From the NCBI GenBank assembly GCA_900708905.1, contig CAADRB010000030.1:887900-951899 (forward strand): 64,000 nt of DNA, in the 5' to 3' direction. Both the position numbers and the translations under genes were made by a program. The stretch is from Hymenolepis diminuta. Lineage: Eukaryota; Platyhelminthes; Cestoda; Cyclophyllidea; Hymenolepididae. Shown piece after piece: positions 24,341 through 35,705 of this stretch (positions within the stretch are counted from its first letter, which is position 1; every line of letters starts with the position of its first letter). The notes below the pieces were generated by a model, which was not told the DNA's origin, did not search any database, and worked only from the letters and a program-made list of their open reading frames with translations.

Positions 24341-27300
24341 TCAAAAAATAATAATGATAATAGAGAGAGTATATACAGCTAAAATATTGCTAACCTTGAA
24401 AACATTACTATCGCCTGACATCGTGATTGGGATCATTCTGTATCGATTTGCTCGGCTCATCGAACATTTAAATGATTATATATTAAGAAACAAATGCAGG
24501 CTGATTCGATCTTGACTGTGAGACTGATTTGGCTGCGACAGATAATTAGCGTATCCATACCATAAAATCACATTTCAAACTCTCATACCTTTAAAGCTCT
24601 CAAGGGGAAAGTCGGGAAAATTCAATTTAAGATAGATAGAATAAGTAACTTAATGGTATGGTTTAAGAAATTCATCTGCGTTTGGAGTGATTTTCAAAAT
24701 TATAACTCTCTACCAGATTGTGTAATACAATAATCTAGCAGTACCATACGATAAGCGAAGAATATGCTTTGGAACTGTTTTTCTTCAAGCCGGCAACTCT
24801 ATAGTATAAACTCTATGTAGTTAACTTTCCATAATTATTTTACTGAATTGGAATTTGCGGGAATCTACAATACATAGACAAATACCGTATGATAAAGAGG
24901 CAGAAAGTAGATCATCAAATAGGAGTTATACAAAGTAATGGTTGCACAATATGCAGCGTTATACAACCATAAGTAAGTCGTAAGGGTCCAAAATCTTATT
25001 AGTACTTCTTCCTATTCTCCAGTGAATCTGGTCGTTCCCCAGTCAAATAGATTTTATGAAAGTGATCTTATCTAGATTATTGATATTTAGGCATATCTGC
25101 ATATGAATTATAATCGTGAGCACTTTTTCGAGAATGAAATGTGTTAAAATGATGGTAATTTGAGTAGATGGATTATAATAATACTGATAAATACGTCTAT
25201 TAAAAAGATAAATTAACCCATATCCATCAACTAGGGCACAACATAATGTATCCTTTCCCATACCAAGTGTGAATATTATTGCTTTCTCACAAAATATTTG
25301 TTACGTTATAGGCAATGAAACTTGGATTCACAAAATTGTCATAGCCCATTATTATCTTAAGGAGAGGCATATTTGGACGCTTCCATTTTGTTGCTTTAAG
25401 TAAAATCGCTGGGAGGCTTTATAATTGAGTGACAATTTCATTATCGCTTGTTTTATTTGGAACCACATTAAATGTCAGGCTAAGAGCAGAGAAAATATCA
25501 AGACATAGATTTTGAATGCAATTGATTAGTTGCACTTCCTTAAGTTAATTAGTCAGTTTTCTCCCTCTTCTAACCGCATTTCTTTTTAGGTACTTCCAAC
25601 AAGCTCGGTATCACATTAACAGAATCAAATGTGGTTGCAGCCAGAGAGAAGTTGCCTATACTGGAATCGACTAGTTTGTAATATATGAGATGTTAAATCA
25701 TTCTTCAAAAGTGAAACAGCTGATTTTCGGTTCTGAAATAAACAATTTCTGCATAACCCACTGTCCTGATCTGCTCCTCTCCATAGAAGAAGACCACAAT
25801 ACAAAACGACCCCTACCAACATTTCAAAATAAGGCTCGTTTTTTGTTTAGATAGGTCAATTCATTTTAAGCGTCGTTAGCAGTAAATTTGTTCGAATAAA
25901 AGGGAATTAGATGAAACAGAATTAAAAGGTTGAAATTATAGAATCTTACGTATAAGAAATATTCTGGAGGAAATATTATTATTATATTATTATATGTAGC
26001 GCCCAAGTTGGGATCTTCGTCGCTGTGCCCAATAAGACCTTCCTGGTTTAAGCATTTGAAAATATTGTATTAAATTTAAACTCAGCTATCTAGACTATTG
26101 GTTATCAATAACAAATCGGTTTACATTCGTCAGATAGAAAGCAAGCATCCGAATTTTCTATGACCAAAAGATTTGGTAATGTTTTCATCCCAATCTTTGG
26201 TCTTACAGACATATTAGGTGACGCAAACTGTAATTTGCAAAAAATCACACTTTGTCTTTACACAGCAAATATACTAGTGCGGCGATGAAAACTTACATTA
26301 ATGTTTGTAAAGCCTATTTAAATACCTATCACCAAATTTCAATATGGAAGCATTTTTCTTGTTTGAGAAACTACCTTATCATTAATAGTGACGCAAGTAT
26401 ATTTGAATTAATATAGATCATATAAGGCTTCTGATAATCAGCATACAATCAAAGCAAAGTGGCTTTCTTGATAAGTTCTACTTATTATCCTTTGATCTTA
26501 TCAAAGTTATGATAAGTCACGAAAGCATAAACACCTCTAAAGGAAAATCAAATGTATGACTTTGCTTCTTAGCAAAAGAATGATTGTGGAGCAGAATGTA
26601 GTACTCATCAAACTAAGATTGAACCAAGTAGTTTTGAACGGATGATATCTTCTAATATTTCAGCTCGTTCACCTTCGATTACAATGACATAAATTTCACT
26701 ATTGTAAATTATTCAACAGAAATGTGCAGAAGTGTGGCAATTTTCATTTATTATTAGCAACAGATAGTAATGATTTGAAAGCTTCTTAAAATAATAATAA
26801 ATGTTGATCTCGAAGTTAGCTAGTTTGTTAAGAATCCGACAACACCGCGCAGTGAGTTAATTGCAGAGAAGTTAATTAAACGATTTTTAAATGGAAATAT
26901 TTTATGAAGTTTTATAAGTATGAATGAATGTTTATAAGTAATACGCTGAAAAAGTGAGAACATAAATAAAAATTGTCCTCTTAATTTGCGTCCGAAGAGG
27001 AAATAACTTAAGTATCATATTATTATCCTTGGTTAACCAATGACTTTTAAGAGTTTTAACCAAAAGAGGCTTCTAAATAAGGTAAAAACAACGAAATGGA
27101 ATAAGAAAAGGGGTTAATAATGAGCGGGTAATAGAGTCAGGACATCACATGTCCTACTTTATTTGAATGAAAAAGCATGGAGCGGTTGATTTTTTTCAAA
27201 AGAAGAAAATTTGCTTTATGATGTCGTAAGGTTCAGTCTTCATTATTTGACTTCCTAATTTTGCAATTAGCATCCAGGAGAAAGTAGATGAGACTAGCAG

Positions 27301-28289
27301 CAATGCACATAATTTAGCACAACTCGATCCACATCGCTCATGGAATAATATTACTCGCATTGTCAATGCTAAAAGTGACCAAAATCTATATAAATGTTAT
27401 AAGCATGCTGCTTTTGCCTCATAATGTCGAATTATTACATGAATATCGTCTAATCAATTCGGTTAATTATATTAACTCTAAAATTTTTTAACCATCATAA
27501 CCTGCTAATTATTTGTTGTAATTTGGCATAATTAAATATAAGCTATTTGCAGAATAATATAATTTTATATAAATAATTGACAATGAAATATCATTTGCTC
27601 AATAAACAATATTCACTTTTGTAGAAATTATTTACCGATATTTTTCTTTTTCTCAAAAAAAGGCATATTTTCCTTCTCGGAATGGTAATGTTTTTGAGAA
27701 GACGTGTAGAAATTTTTCGCACTGATATATGTATTTAAAGCTTAATTATAACTAAACAATTTCAAAATACTAAAACTGTTGGATTTTTGCACAGTTCTAA
27801 TTTTGATACTTTAAACATTTGAACGATTAAAGAATAACCATCAAGGTGATGTTCAATACTGGCGGTCGAACTTTTGTGAGTCGCAGACATTTTTCGATAA
27901 TTCATGCACTTAGGAATGCTTCGATACCATCAAATTTTCGCAAGGTTTATACTGGTTGATCAATTCGATTGAGTGCCTTTTGTGATACGACGTAGAAGCT
28001 TCTAAGAATGACCTGTGACTACGTTTATGGAACTTTTATAAATAAGACAATACGGAGTGAAAGAAACGTCTAGGTCTATAGGAGTAAGAAGGATAGAAAG
28101 ATGGGCTAAAAAGCATTAAAGGAGTGACAATCTTGTTACAATGGCCATTTCAATCTCCAGTAATATTGGGCATGAATTCGAACATATCTCGGCACGCTAA
28201 CCTCTCACTGGTTCACTTAGTGTGCATGGTTTCCTTCACTTTTATGGTTGAGAGGGTTGATACCTTAGTCTACTTCCAATTCCCTCATA
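24341..28289. other. Intergenic DNA
   Basis: No supportable exon, RNA gene or classified repeat. Short frames at 24318-24515, 25043-25261 and 25625-25822 lack recognisable motifs. A small ATT/TTA microsatellite lies near 25977-25997. Confidence 0.45.
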
Positions 28290-28560
28290 ATGAGGCCCTT
28301 CGAGTATATATATATGTCTCTCTTGTTCTCATTTTGCTTTTCCCCGACGAAATTTATTTTATTTCGCTTTATTCCCATTATTATTGTAAATAACGCTTAT
28401 CCCTTAAATCATTTATTATGAACTAGTATGATTTACTTTATAACCATATAACCTATATAATTCGAACTGAACTGAAATAAGTTTCTCTACAACATGGAGA
28501 ACTTTGTGTTCCAATTTGCTGGCTGGAATATCGGATTATAGGTCGTAAAGGTTGACAATG
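28290..28560 (+). repeat. Probable degenerate 5' LTR
   Basis: The segment from about 28340 to 28560 aligns, with many substitutions and small indels, to about 30040-30265. Shared blocks include the CCCATTATTATTG run, an AACATGGAGAAC / AACAAGAAGAAC block and a GGTTGACAATGA / GGTTAACAATGA block near the end. The two copies are in the same orientation and flank a Gag-like remnant, as expected for the LTRs of one old retroelement. The start is uncertain, because no matching TG end is as clear as in the downstream copy. Confidence 0.5.
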
Positions 28561-29107
28561 AAGGGCTAAAAGAACTCAAAATTTGAAAAGTTATAAAAAC
28601 GTATTTGAACTCATCCTGAAGAAAAATAAATTTTTCCGGAGAAACAGCAGAAAAACCACAAATTATTGCTGAAGAAACCTCAGAAAAATCTTATGATACT
28701 GCGAGAACAGTTTTCTACACTTATGAATATGAAACCTGAAATATTCGATACTTCATAACCCAAACCGCCTCCAAATTTTTTTGTTGTACATGTTTATGAA
28801 TTTTACAATGATCCAGAAGCATATTAAACTTTCAATAACCGGTAATGTTCGGGGATATTTCTGAAATGGTCTAGCTAATATCCCAGATGATGCAAAAATC
28901 AGACTGTTGTTGCGGACGTTAGGGTTTACTGAGAAGGAAAGTTTCAAATGCATCATCCATCACAGAATTATTTCGAACTTTCTGTTCTGACTGACTCTCA
29001 CTGAATTATTTTGTGAAAGGTTTTCTGAACTTTAAAAGTACTTTATTTTTCTTTCACTAAAAAATATGATCAAGACTGAATCCCCTATTCTGGCCGAGTG
29101 AATATTT

Positions 29108-29532
29108 TTGTGTAGTTTTTCCATTTTTCACTATATCGAAGGGTTATTTCAAATGTCTGCTATTTTTGAGTGGTCTCGGGAACTTTGTCCAATTGATGTC
29201 AGTTGTCGACTCGTCAGAATGATCAAAGCAAGTAATAAAATCACGTTAGAGGATATTTTTAATGAATGCATAAATTTGGCCATTAAGTGTGACAGTGGTA
29301 TGAATGAGCACAGGTGTCAATCGAATTTCTATTGAAACTGGGTCCCAGAATATTTCCAATCTCCCTAACACCCCAAATAAATGCTGTCCTTGTAATGATT
29401 TGCACTTTAACCGAATTCGAGCGTAAAAAGCACTTCTGTGGCAAACGAGGACATAAGGAAACAATATGCCGAACGAAATCAGAGTTCGGAAAGAGGAGTG
29501 TCACAGAGAAAGTTAGACTGACAGTCAGTTAG
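29108..29532 (+). pseudogene. Degenerate retrotransposon Gag remnant with zinc knuckle
   Basis: Two neighbouring frames read as pieces of a retroelement Gag. The first (29108-29335) has a Gag-like helix segment, RMIKASNKITLEDIFNEC, resembling the ITLEXLXXEC type of segment that precedes the knuckle in flatworm Ty3/Gypsy Gag proteins. The second (29314-29532) carries FCGKRGHKETICR, which keeps C-x4-H-x4-C of a CCHC zinc knuckle but lacks the first cysteine. The two pieces are out of frame with each other and in-frame stops occur between them. The remnant sits between the two LTR-like segments at about 28.3-28.56 and 29.997-30.265 kb. No protease or polymerase is recognisable, so it is a non-autonomous or heavily deleted relic. 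Confidence 0.5.
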
Positions 29533-29984
29533 ATGATAGAAATAATAGTTAACTCGAAAATGGATATGAAGCAGAATGAAAACTCGTGGAAGAATTCTAA
29601 CAAACGTGTTACAAAAGGAAGGAAAAAAGAAGTCGCATTTTGAACTAGTTCCTGCAATACTCCTTGAATCGAAACTAGTATCGAAAACGAACGGTCTCAG
29701 GAAAACAGAAAATAAAGATCATCCTTCTAAACGAAAGACTAATTTAGTATTCTAGACATCCGAAACGAAAGCTCCTAGCCAAGAGAAAGGAGAAGGATAG
29801 GCTCTACAAATAAAGAGGAGGGAGCAGTGTCAGGAAAGCCGAAAGCTATACTCTAGAAGTTTCGGACAGCTGCATTAATCGCCCGAACACACTCCTAAGA
29901 ATGAATAAGTCGCCAAGAAGGAATGCGGAGTCAAGGGAAGGACTACAAGCAAACCGATGACGTTTTTTAAGTAAGACGAGGTCT

Positions 29985-29996
29985 AAAAAGAGGAGG
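29985..29996 (+). other. Polypurine tract preceding a 3' LTR
   Basis: The purine run AAAAAGAGGAGG is followed directly by TGTTAAG, the layout of a plus-strand primer (polypurine tract) and LTR start in LTR retrotransposons. It lies downstream of the Gag remnant on the same strand. Confidence 0.45.
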
Positions 29997-30265
29997 TGTT
30001 AAGATAAAAATATAATTATCTATAGTTATCAAATATTTTCCCCTGACAAAATTAATATTTTATTTTGTTTTCTTCCCATTATTATTGAAAATAACTATTA
30101 TTCCTCCAATTTTTATATGGATTACATTATACTATACACTGAACCATAAAAAGCTTTCGACATAACAAGAAGAACTTGTGTTTTCCTTCTTCCGATTGCG
30201 ATATGCGCTCGTAGATCATAAAATATTCATAAGAAGGTTTGGCGGTTAACAATGATAAGTTGCAG
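29997..30265 (+). repeat. Probable degenerate 3' LTR
   Basis: Begins TGTTAAG immediately after a polypurine tract and shares diverged blocks with about 28340-28560 in direct orientation. The 3' boundary is approximate because no clear CA end or target duplication was found. Together with the upstream copy and the Gag remnant, this marks an old LTR retroelement about 2 kb long. Confidence 0.5.
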
Positions 30266-33200
30266 GTTTGACATCATTTTTGACATCTTGTTTTGAACTG
30301 TAGAAATAGAGAGGCGAAAATGAGACCGAAACTCGTAGCCTTCTAAAAAGGATCTTTTCAAAAATTGCAGTTCATTTTACCTCTTGTAAATTTAAATTTA
30401 ATCAAACCCTTTATGCCAAATTTACTTTACATTTTGTATGTCATGTTCATATTATATAAACTTTCCCCTAGTGAATTTGAAGACATCGAATTCAACGACT
30501 TCTACAAGGATGCCAACATTTTCCCTTTTTGCCCCCTCTGAGTTTGACTTGTTATTTCAAATAATGATATAACACACATCTCGAGGCATATGGCCTCTCA
30601 TTAGACCATTACGTCTCTGTTCGAGTGAAAGATAATAGAAGACTAAATTTAACAAATTTTAGCACGCCTATTCCACTTTGAGCAAATACATTTACGTGCT
30701 GTTCGAGCCAATTTGCATTCATAATAAATTTGGTTAATGCTAAAGGGGCAGATGTGGGCTGATTCTAAACTTGACAGCAAAATCGTCTAGACATTGACGC
30801 ATTTCTTTTTGATTACTTCATTTTCCCAATAAAAAAAGTCGTTTGGGCTAGAGTATTCTTCCCCATTCTCAGAGCCTGCATAGTTGTAGCTTATAAATCC
30901 TCAAAACAATATACTAAGCTCCCAAACTAGAAATCCGACTACGCAAAACAAGGACTTATCATTTCAACAGAGTTGATTTATGAACCCTATCGAAAATTGT
31001 ATGTATACCTTCATATGATTTGTACGCATTTTCGAAAACAAGGTTCTCTAACAGATCATACGGCATGACAATTTAGTAATTTTGTAAAAATAGTGGAATA
31101 AGTAACTTTGAGATTCATTTTTCTGAAACTTCCTCTTCTATTCTGAATTCTCTCCTCATATTGTCTATATGAGGAGACTTGTCTATATTACTCTTTAGAA
31201 TCGAGATCTGTACTAGACTAGCTGGCAGATGCAAATGCTGCTTGAGTTAGAGGCAAAAGCATTTACGATCGCTAATGTGGCTGTTAGATCTGCAGTTAGA
31301 TAAAAACAGATTGATTATCCGAACCCACTCCAGTTAGACTGCCAAAACTCCCAACCACGTTAATGGATGATTAAACATAAAATAAAATAAAAATGAGAAT
31401 CATTAAATATTGTATGAGACAGAGAAATTAAATTTTTCTCACCATTTATCCACTGAATGGGAATAAATAGCTAAAGTATATCATTTATATGAACCATGAG
31501 TTATCATAAATATATAATATGAATTATTTGTATAAAAGTCAGATAACACGATATATTCCCCTGATTGCTCAGTAAGTTCTAGTTCAGAATGTCTAAAGCT
31601 TTTTGACCGATTAAATAATTAGTATTTCCAGTCTTACCACTTTAGCTCATCCACTTCTTCCAAGCGCATAAAATGTAGGATGATTTTACACGATCTTCAG
31701 CAGCTTGCATGATCTGAGCTGACTTAAGCTCTATCGTATTTGGACAGACATATGCCTATTTTCAAGTTGTTAATTATGGACGTAAGATGAGGAGATTTGA
31801 TTTAAATAGCTAAAAAATGATCAGTTTTTACTTGGTCATAAATCAGTTTAGTTTGGTAAATATCTCTGCCTGCCCCCAATAATTCAGATATTATCTGTTT
31901 GCAATATGCATCGCTACAAAATCCTCCAAACATAGGCCAGTACTGCATTTAAGGTTAGGATTGAAAAGGGCATTCTGATGGTTTGATCNNCCCCCCTCGG
32001 TTATTGTAAAACTTAAAGCATCCAGAAAATTGGACACCTGAAGTGGTGACTGGGGTAGTGTTGATTCTGCGTGAACTTCCGTGAGTCGGTCTTTAAGCTT
32101 TCTTCTCCGATCAACAAAAAATATAATTAACTTTTGAAATAAGTGAAATATAAATGAAATCCATGTTTGTGAAAAGTCAGTGCCTAGAGTGCTTTCCATA
32201 AATGCGTTAAGAGCATAATGATGCTAATCTTTGTTTTTTCATGGAAAAAATCTTGGCATTTATTTATTCTAGCCCTGAAAACACTTAAACATAATCATCT
32301 ACTTATTCCTCCAACCATATAATATCAACTGTGATCATCGTGAGAGTTTACTTCTCGAATATATGTTTTAAAATTGTGTAAGTTGTTTATTTTATTTAGT
32401 AATTAGCCAATTTCATAACGGATCATGGAGTATTGACTAGATAAACGGTAGTTTTTTTCTATTTTCCCTTGTGAGTTAGCTTATCTGTCTGTTTCTGTAA
32501 GTTGTTATTTCTCCACCCACAATACTTCATTTCTTTCTCTAGCGATAGTTCTTGCTGCTAATAAATTTATCAGTGGTCTACAATTCAACTCTTGGTTTGA
32601 CAAAGCTTAAGTGCAATAGGCGCATAAAAATATGAATAAATGCTCTAGTTGTCGTGTTTATCACTTCTTATCTTCACCCTTAAATTGTTATTTCATCTTT
32701 AATTAGTATCTTAGTTTGTTCTACGATTTAAGGTAATTTTCTACTTTGGATTGCTCGTAATTCACTTTTTGGTCTGAAAGTCATTTACCCCTTTTCCAAT
32801 GTAATTAGCTTTGCGGTAATAATTTTTGCGCATTTTCCTAATATCTGATGATGTCTACACAAAAGTGTGCAGGCTGAATGATATACAAAGTAGGACACTG
32901 AAATTCGTATTGAGTTGGGAACTCATAGGTCATGGGAGATGTTCGTCCGATAAACTTGGAATAAGATTAGAAGGATCTGACGCTTAGTAATTGTGTACTT
33001 AAAGTTTATTTACAGACTTTGGTGATTTCAAGGGCCAATGTTTTGTTTACTTGATTTAAAAGCTTCTTAGTACCTATTTTAATAAGAAGCCACTATTGCG
33101 ATGACTTCGAATTTTGATTGGTCAAAATATGTACTTGGTTTCAACTTATTCACATAGCAGAATAACAGGAGAAATATGACATCTTTCTTGTTTTACTTAT

Positions 33201-35569
33201 CCAAGTTGTCGTTTCTGAAGTTTTAAACATTTATCTATGCTCGTTCACTGAGAAACCCTGTGAAAATTTCTAAAGTCAGATTTTAGAAATTTAGACCTTA
33301 GAGGTTTGATTCGCCCAACACCCAGCCGACTAAATAATGGGGTAGGGCATAATCAGCACCGGCAAATTCTGGCTTCAAATTTAAATCTTGACCTCTCTTT
33401 GTTATTTAAATTTCACCTTATTGCTATGTTTTCTATTTTTTACTATCTTAAGGTAGTGAATTTCTTTTTTTCAACATTCTAATTATATTTAAATACATTT
33501 TTTTCAAGCATTTAGTTCTAATATATAGGGCCCACATTTTTATTTAACTTTGCACTTATGAAAATGCTTGTCAGCAGAAGTATTTTTTTCACTCTACCCG
33601 TATTACATACTAAAGATGATTTGTCCATATCGTCAGCTAGAGTGCAAAGTAATTTATCCTGTCCTATATAGGGAAGACATAAAGAAGCGGATGCGATAAT
33701 TTTTCATTTCTGCTTTCTTATAAAAAATTCCTACTTGTTCTCTTAAATTTTGGACCGATTATGGATTATAAAATTGGGTTTTTGAAATATTTTAAACGTA
33801 GTCAGCAGGCGAATGAAACCACATTTCAAATTGGATACGGTTTAATTTGGCAAAGATTTACAGAGATAGGATTTTTTAGCCTTAAGCATCCAGTTTTGTC
33901 TCAGATAATTTTTAACTGAATGTGCACTACTTAATAAGAGTTGACTTATTAACTTCTGTTGTTCATCAAGTCTGCATGGCAAGAAAACGAGCGCATGTCC
34001 GAATATACTTGAGCATATTTATTCATTGACTGATGACTAATAATTCCTTTGTTTCTTATTTTTGGCTGATTGGTACACTCTGTGCGCAGACAAGTGCATC
34101 CATACTGACTAGTATGATTGTCGGTTTAACTACGCGCTTGGTGGCTAACCAAATGGTTTTATTGTAATCTCGGTTGCTATTATTGCAGTGTGATGAAACT
34201 ACGATCCGCGTATCCAGTGTATTGCTTGACTACAGTTATCTCAAACCCGGAGAGAGTAGTGACTCCGAGATACTTAATTGTTTTAAAAAGACTTGTTATA
34301 GGAATAAAAACCTTTTTTCATATAACTGACTTAAAAGACCAATGATGTCGTTTGTCCAGAGTAATCTCAAAGAAGTCGGGAGTGCCGTGTGACTGCATAT
34401 TGTGAAGAGCGATGGACTACTTGAGAACTATCTATAGCAATTTCTCACCCCAAGACAAACCGTATACTTCGTTGTCTTGGGCTATTTGTCGATCATCTAA
34501 CAAATTCAAGCGATATTTTGGTAGTCTGGCCGGCGTCGGTAATCACTCTGAGACACCGACAACGAGACGTGACTGATGTCTACCAAAGAAATGTTTTGTA
34601 TATAAATCTAACTTACTTATCAATAAATTGGGATGGCTTGCCTCTAACTCCGAACTGATCTGGCGACATGAATGGCTTGACTTATTTCTAATATTCAGTC
34701 GATATGAACTCAGTAAGCTTAACGTTATTACAGTTTTATTTACTTGCAATTCTAATTTCGTCTTGGTCAATCATGGTAGCATATAACTCCAGTGCTGCAA
34801 AATGGAGTTTACTGTATTCTCTAAATCGAAAATGTAATGGTAAAGTAAAATGTAATAGTTCTAATTAAGCCAAATGGAATATTTGATCAACCGATTAACT
34901 CTTTTCATTCTATGCCCTTATATATGCGCTATCTTATAGCACATTTATATATTTAAATCTCCTTAAACACCCTACGCCGCTGAATGAATCATTAATGCTG
35001 TAGATCGGGATTTTTAAATCTTGGTGGGTTTTAATAGGGTAATAAAATAACAGCTTCCGTTTTTGACGTGAGACTAATTTGCGCTCTAATATGATAGAAA
35101 AGTAGCTAATTAACTTTTTGGCACGTTAGATTCTTTGGTACAAAAATAGCTGAGGGATTTTTTAAAATTCCATTATTAAAAATTCACCCATGATAAATTT
35201 AGGAGGAATAAAATTTGATTTTCAATTAACCAAATATTAAATTAAATAGAGATATTTATGAATTTGGTCCTACAGTAAATAAATGAAATATATTAAGCGA
35301 AGGTATCATTATAAAACGTGCTGCTTTAATTAAACTATTCTAATTTTAATTAATTTAAAATTATTAAAATATTTAAGTTTTTGTACTTCATATAATTATT
35401 TTGTTATAGCCCACAACAAGGTAGAAATTTCTTTGTGGGAAAGCATCTGAAAACGTTTAAAAGTAAGCTCAATAAATAATAAAGGGGAGGAAATCGCAAA
35501 TATACTGACAGTACAATCAAGGTATTGAAGATTTTTGCTCCACTTAATTTTTGGATTCCTGCTGTAAAT
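30266..35569. other. Intergenic DNA
   Basis: No gene is supported except one weak exon-like stretch at 31891-32100 (listed separately). Two perfect small hairpins occur: an 11-bp stem at 31151-31161 / 31167-31177, and a 10-bp stem at 34449-34458 / 34472-34481. Confidence 0.4.
31891..32120 (-). other. Weak exon-like open frame, interrupted by 2 Ns
   Basis: On the minus strand the translation RRRKLKDRLTEVHAES...PQSPLQVSNFLDAL...ITEG, then a stretch through the NN gap ending CSTGLCLEDFVAMHIANR and a stop, has balanced composition unlike its AT-rich surroundings. It could be the last coding exon of an unseen gene or a retroelement scrap. I found no clear acceptor that fixes its start, no partner exon and no recognisable domain. 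The two Ns (31989-31990) sit beside a run of Cs, so the reading frame across them is uncertain. Confidence 0.2.
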
Positions 35570-35705
35570 AATGTAGACATTTTACTTTCCAAAATTCAAC
35601 TTTTACGAATAGTCACGTGGATTAATCCACGATATCTAGTGTTTATTACCTGGCCGATTGTCGGTCTTCCACTTTCAGTCTTTCAAAGATTGAGGAAGTA
35701 AAATA
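35570..35705 (+). repeat. Degenerate copy of the inverted-repeat family
   Basis: This stretch aligns with 63560-63710. Shared blocks are CCAAAATTCA, then TAGTGTTTAT / TAGTGCTTAT, TTGTCGGTCTT / TTGGTCGGTCTT and TTTCAGTC / CTTCAGTT. The 63.5-kb copy in turn aligns with the inner half of the 307-bp inverted repeat arm. It therefore appears to be a diverged member of the same dispersed family, in the same orientation as the left arm. It also contains the 16-bp perfect palindrome CGTGGATTAATCCACG at 35616-35631. Confidence 0.45.
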
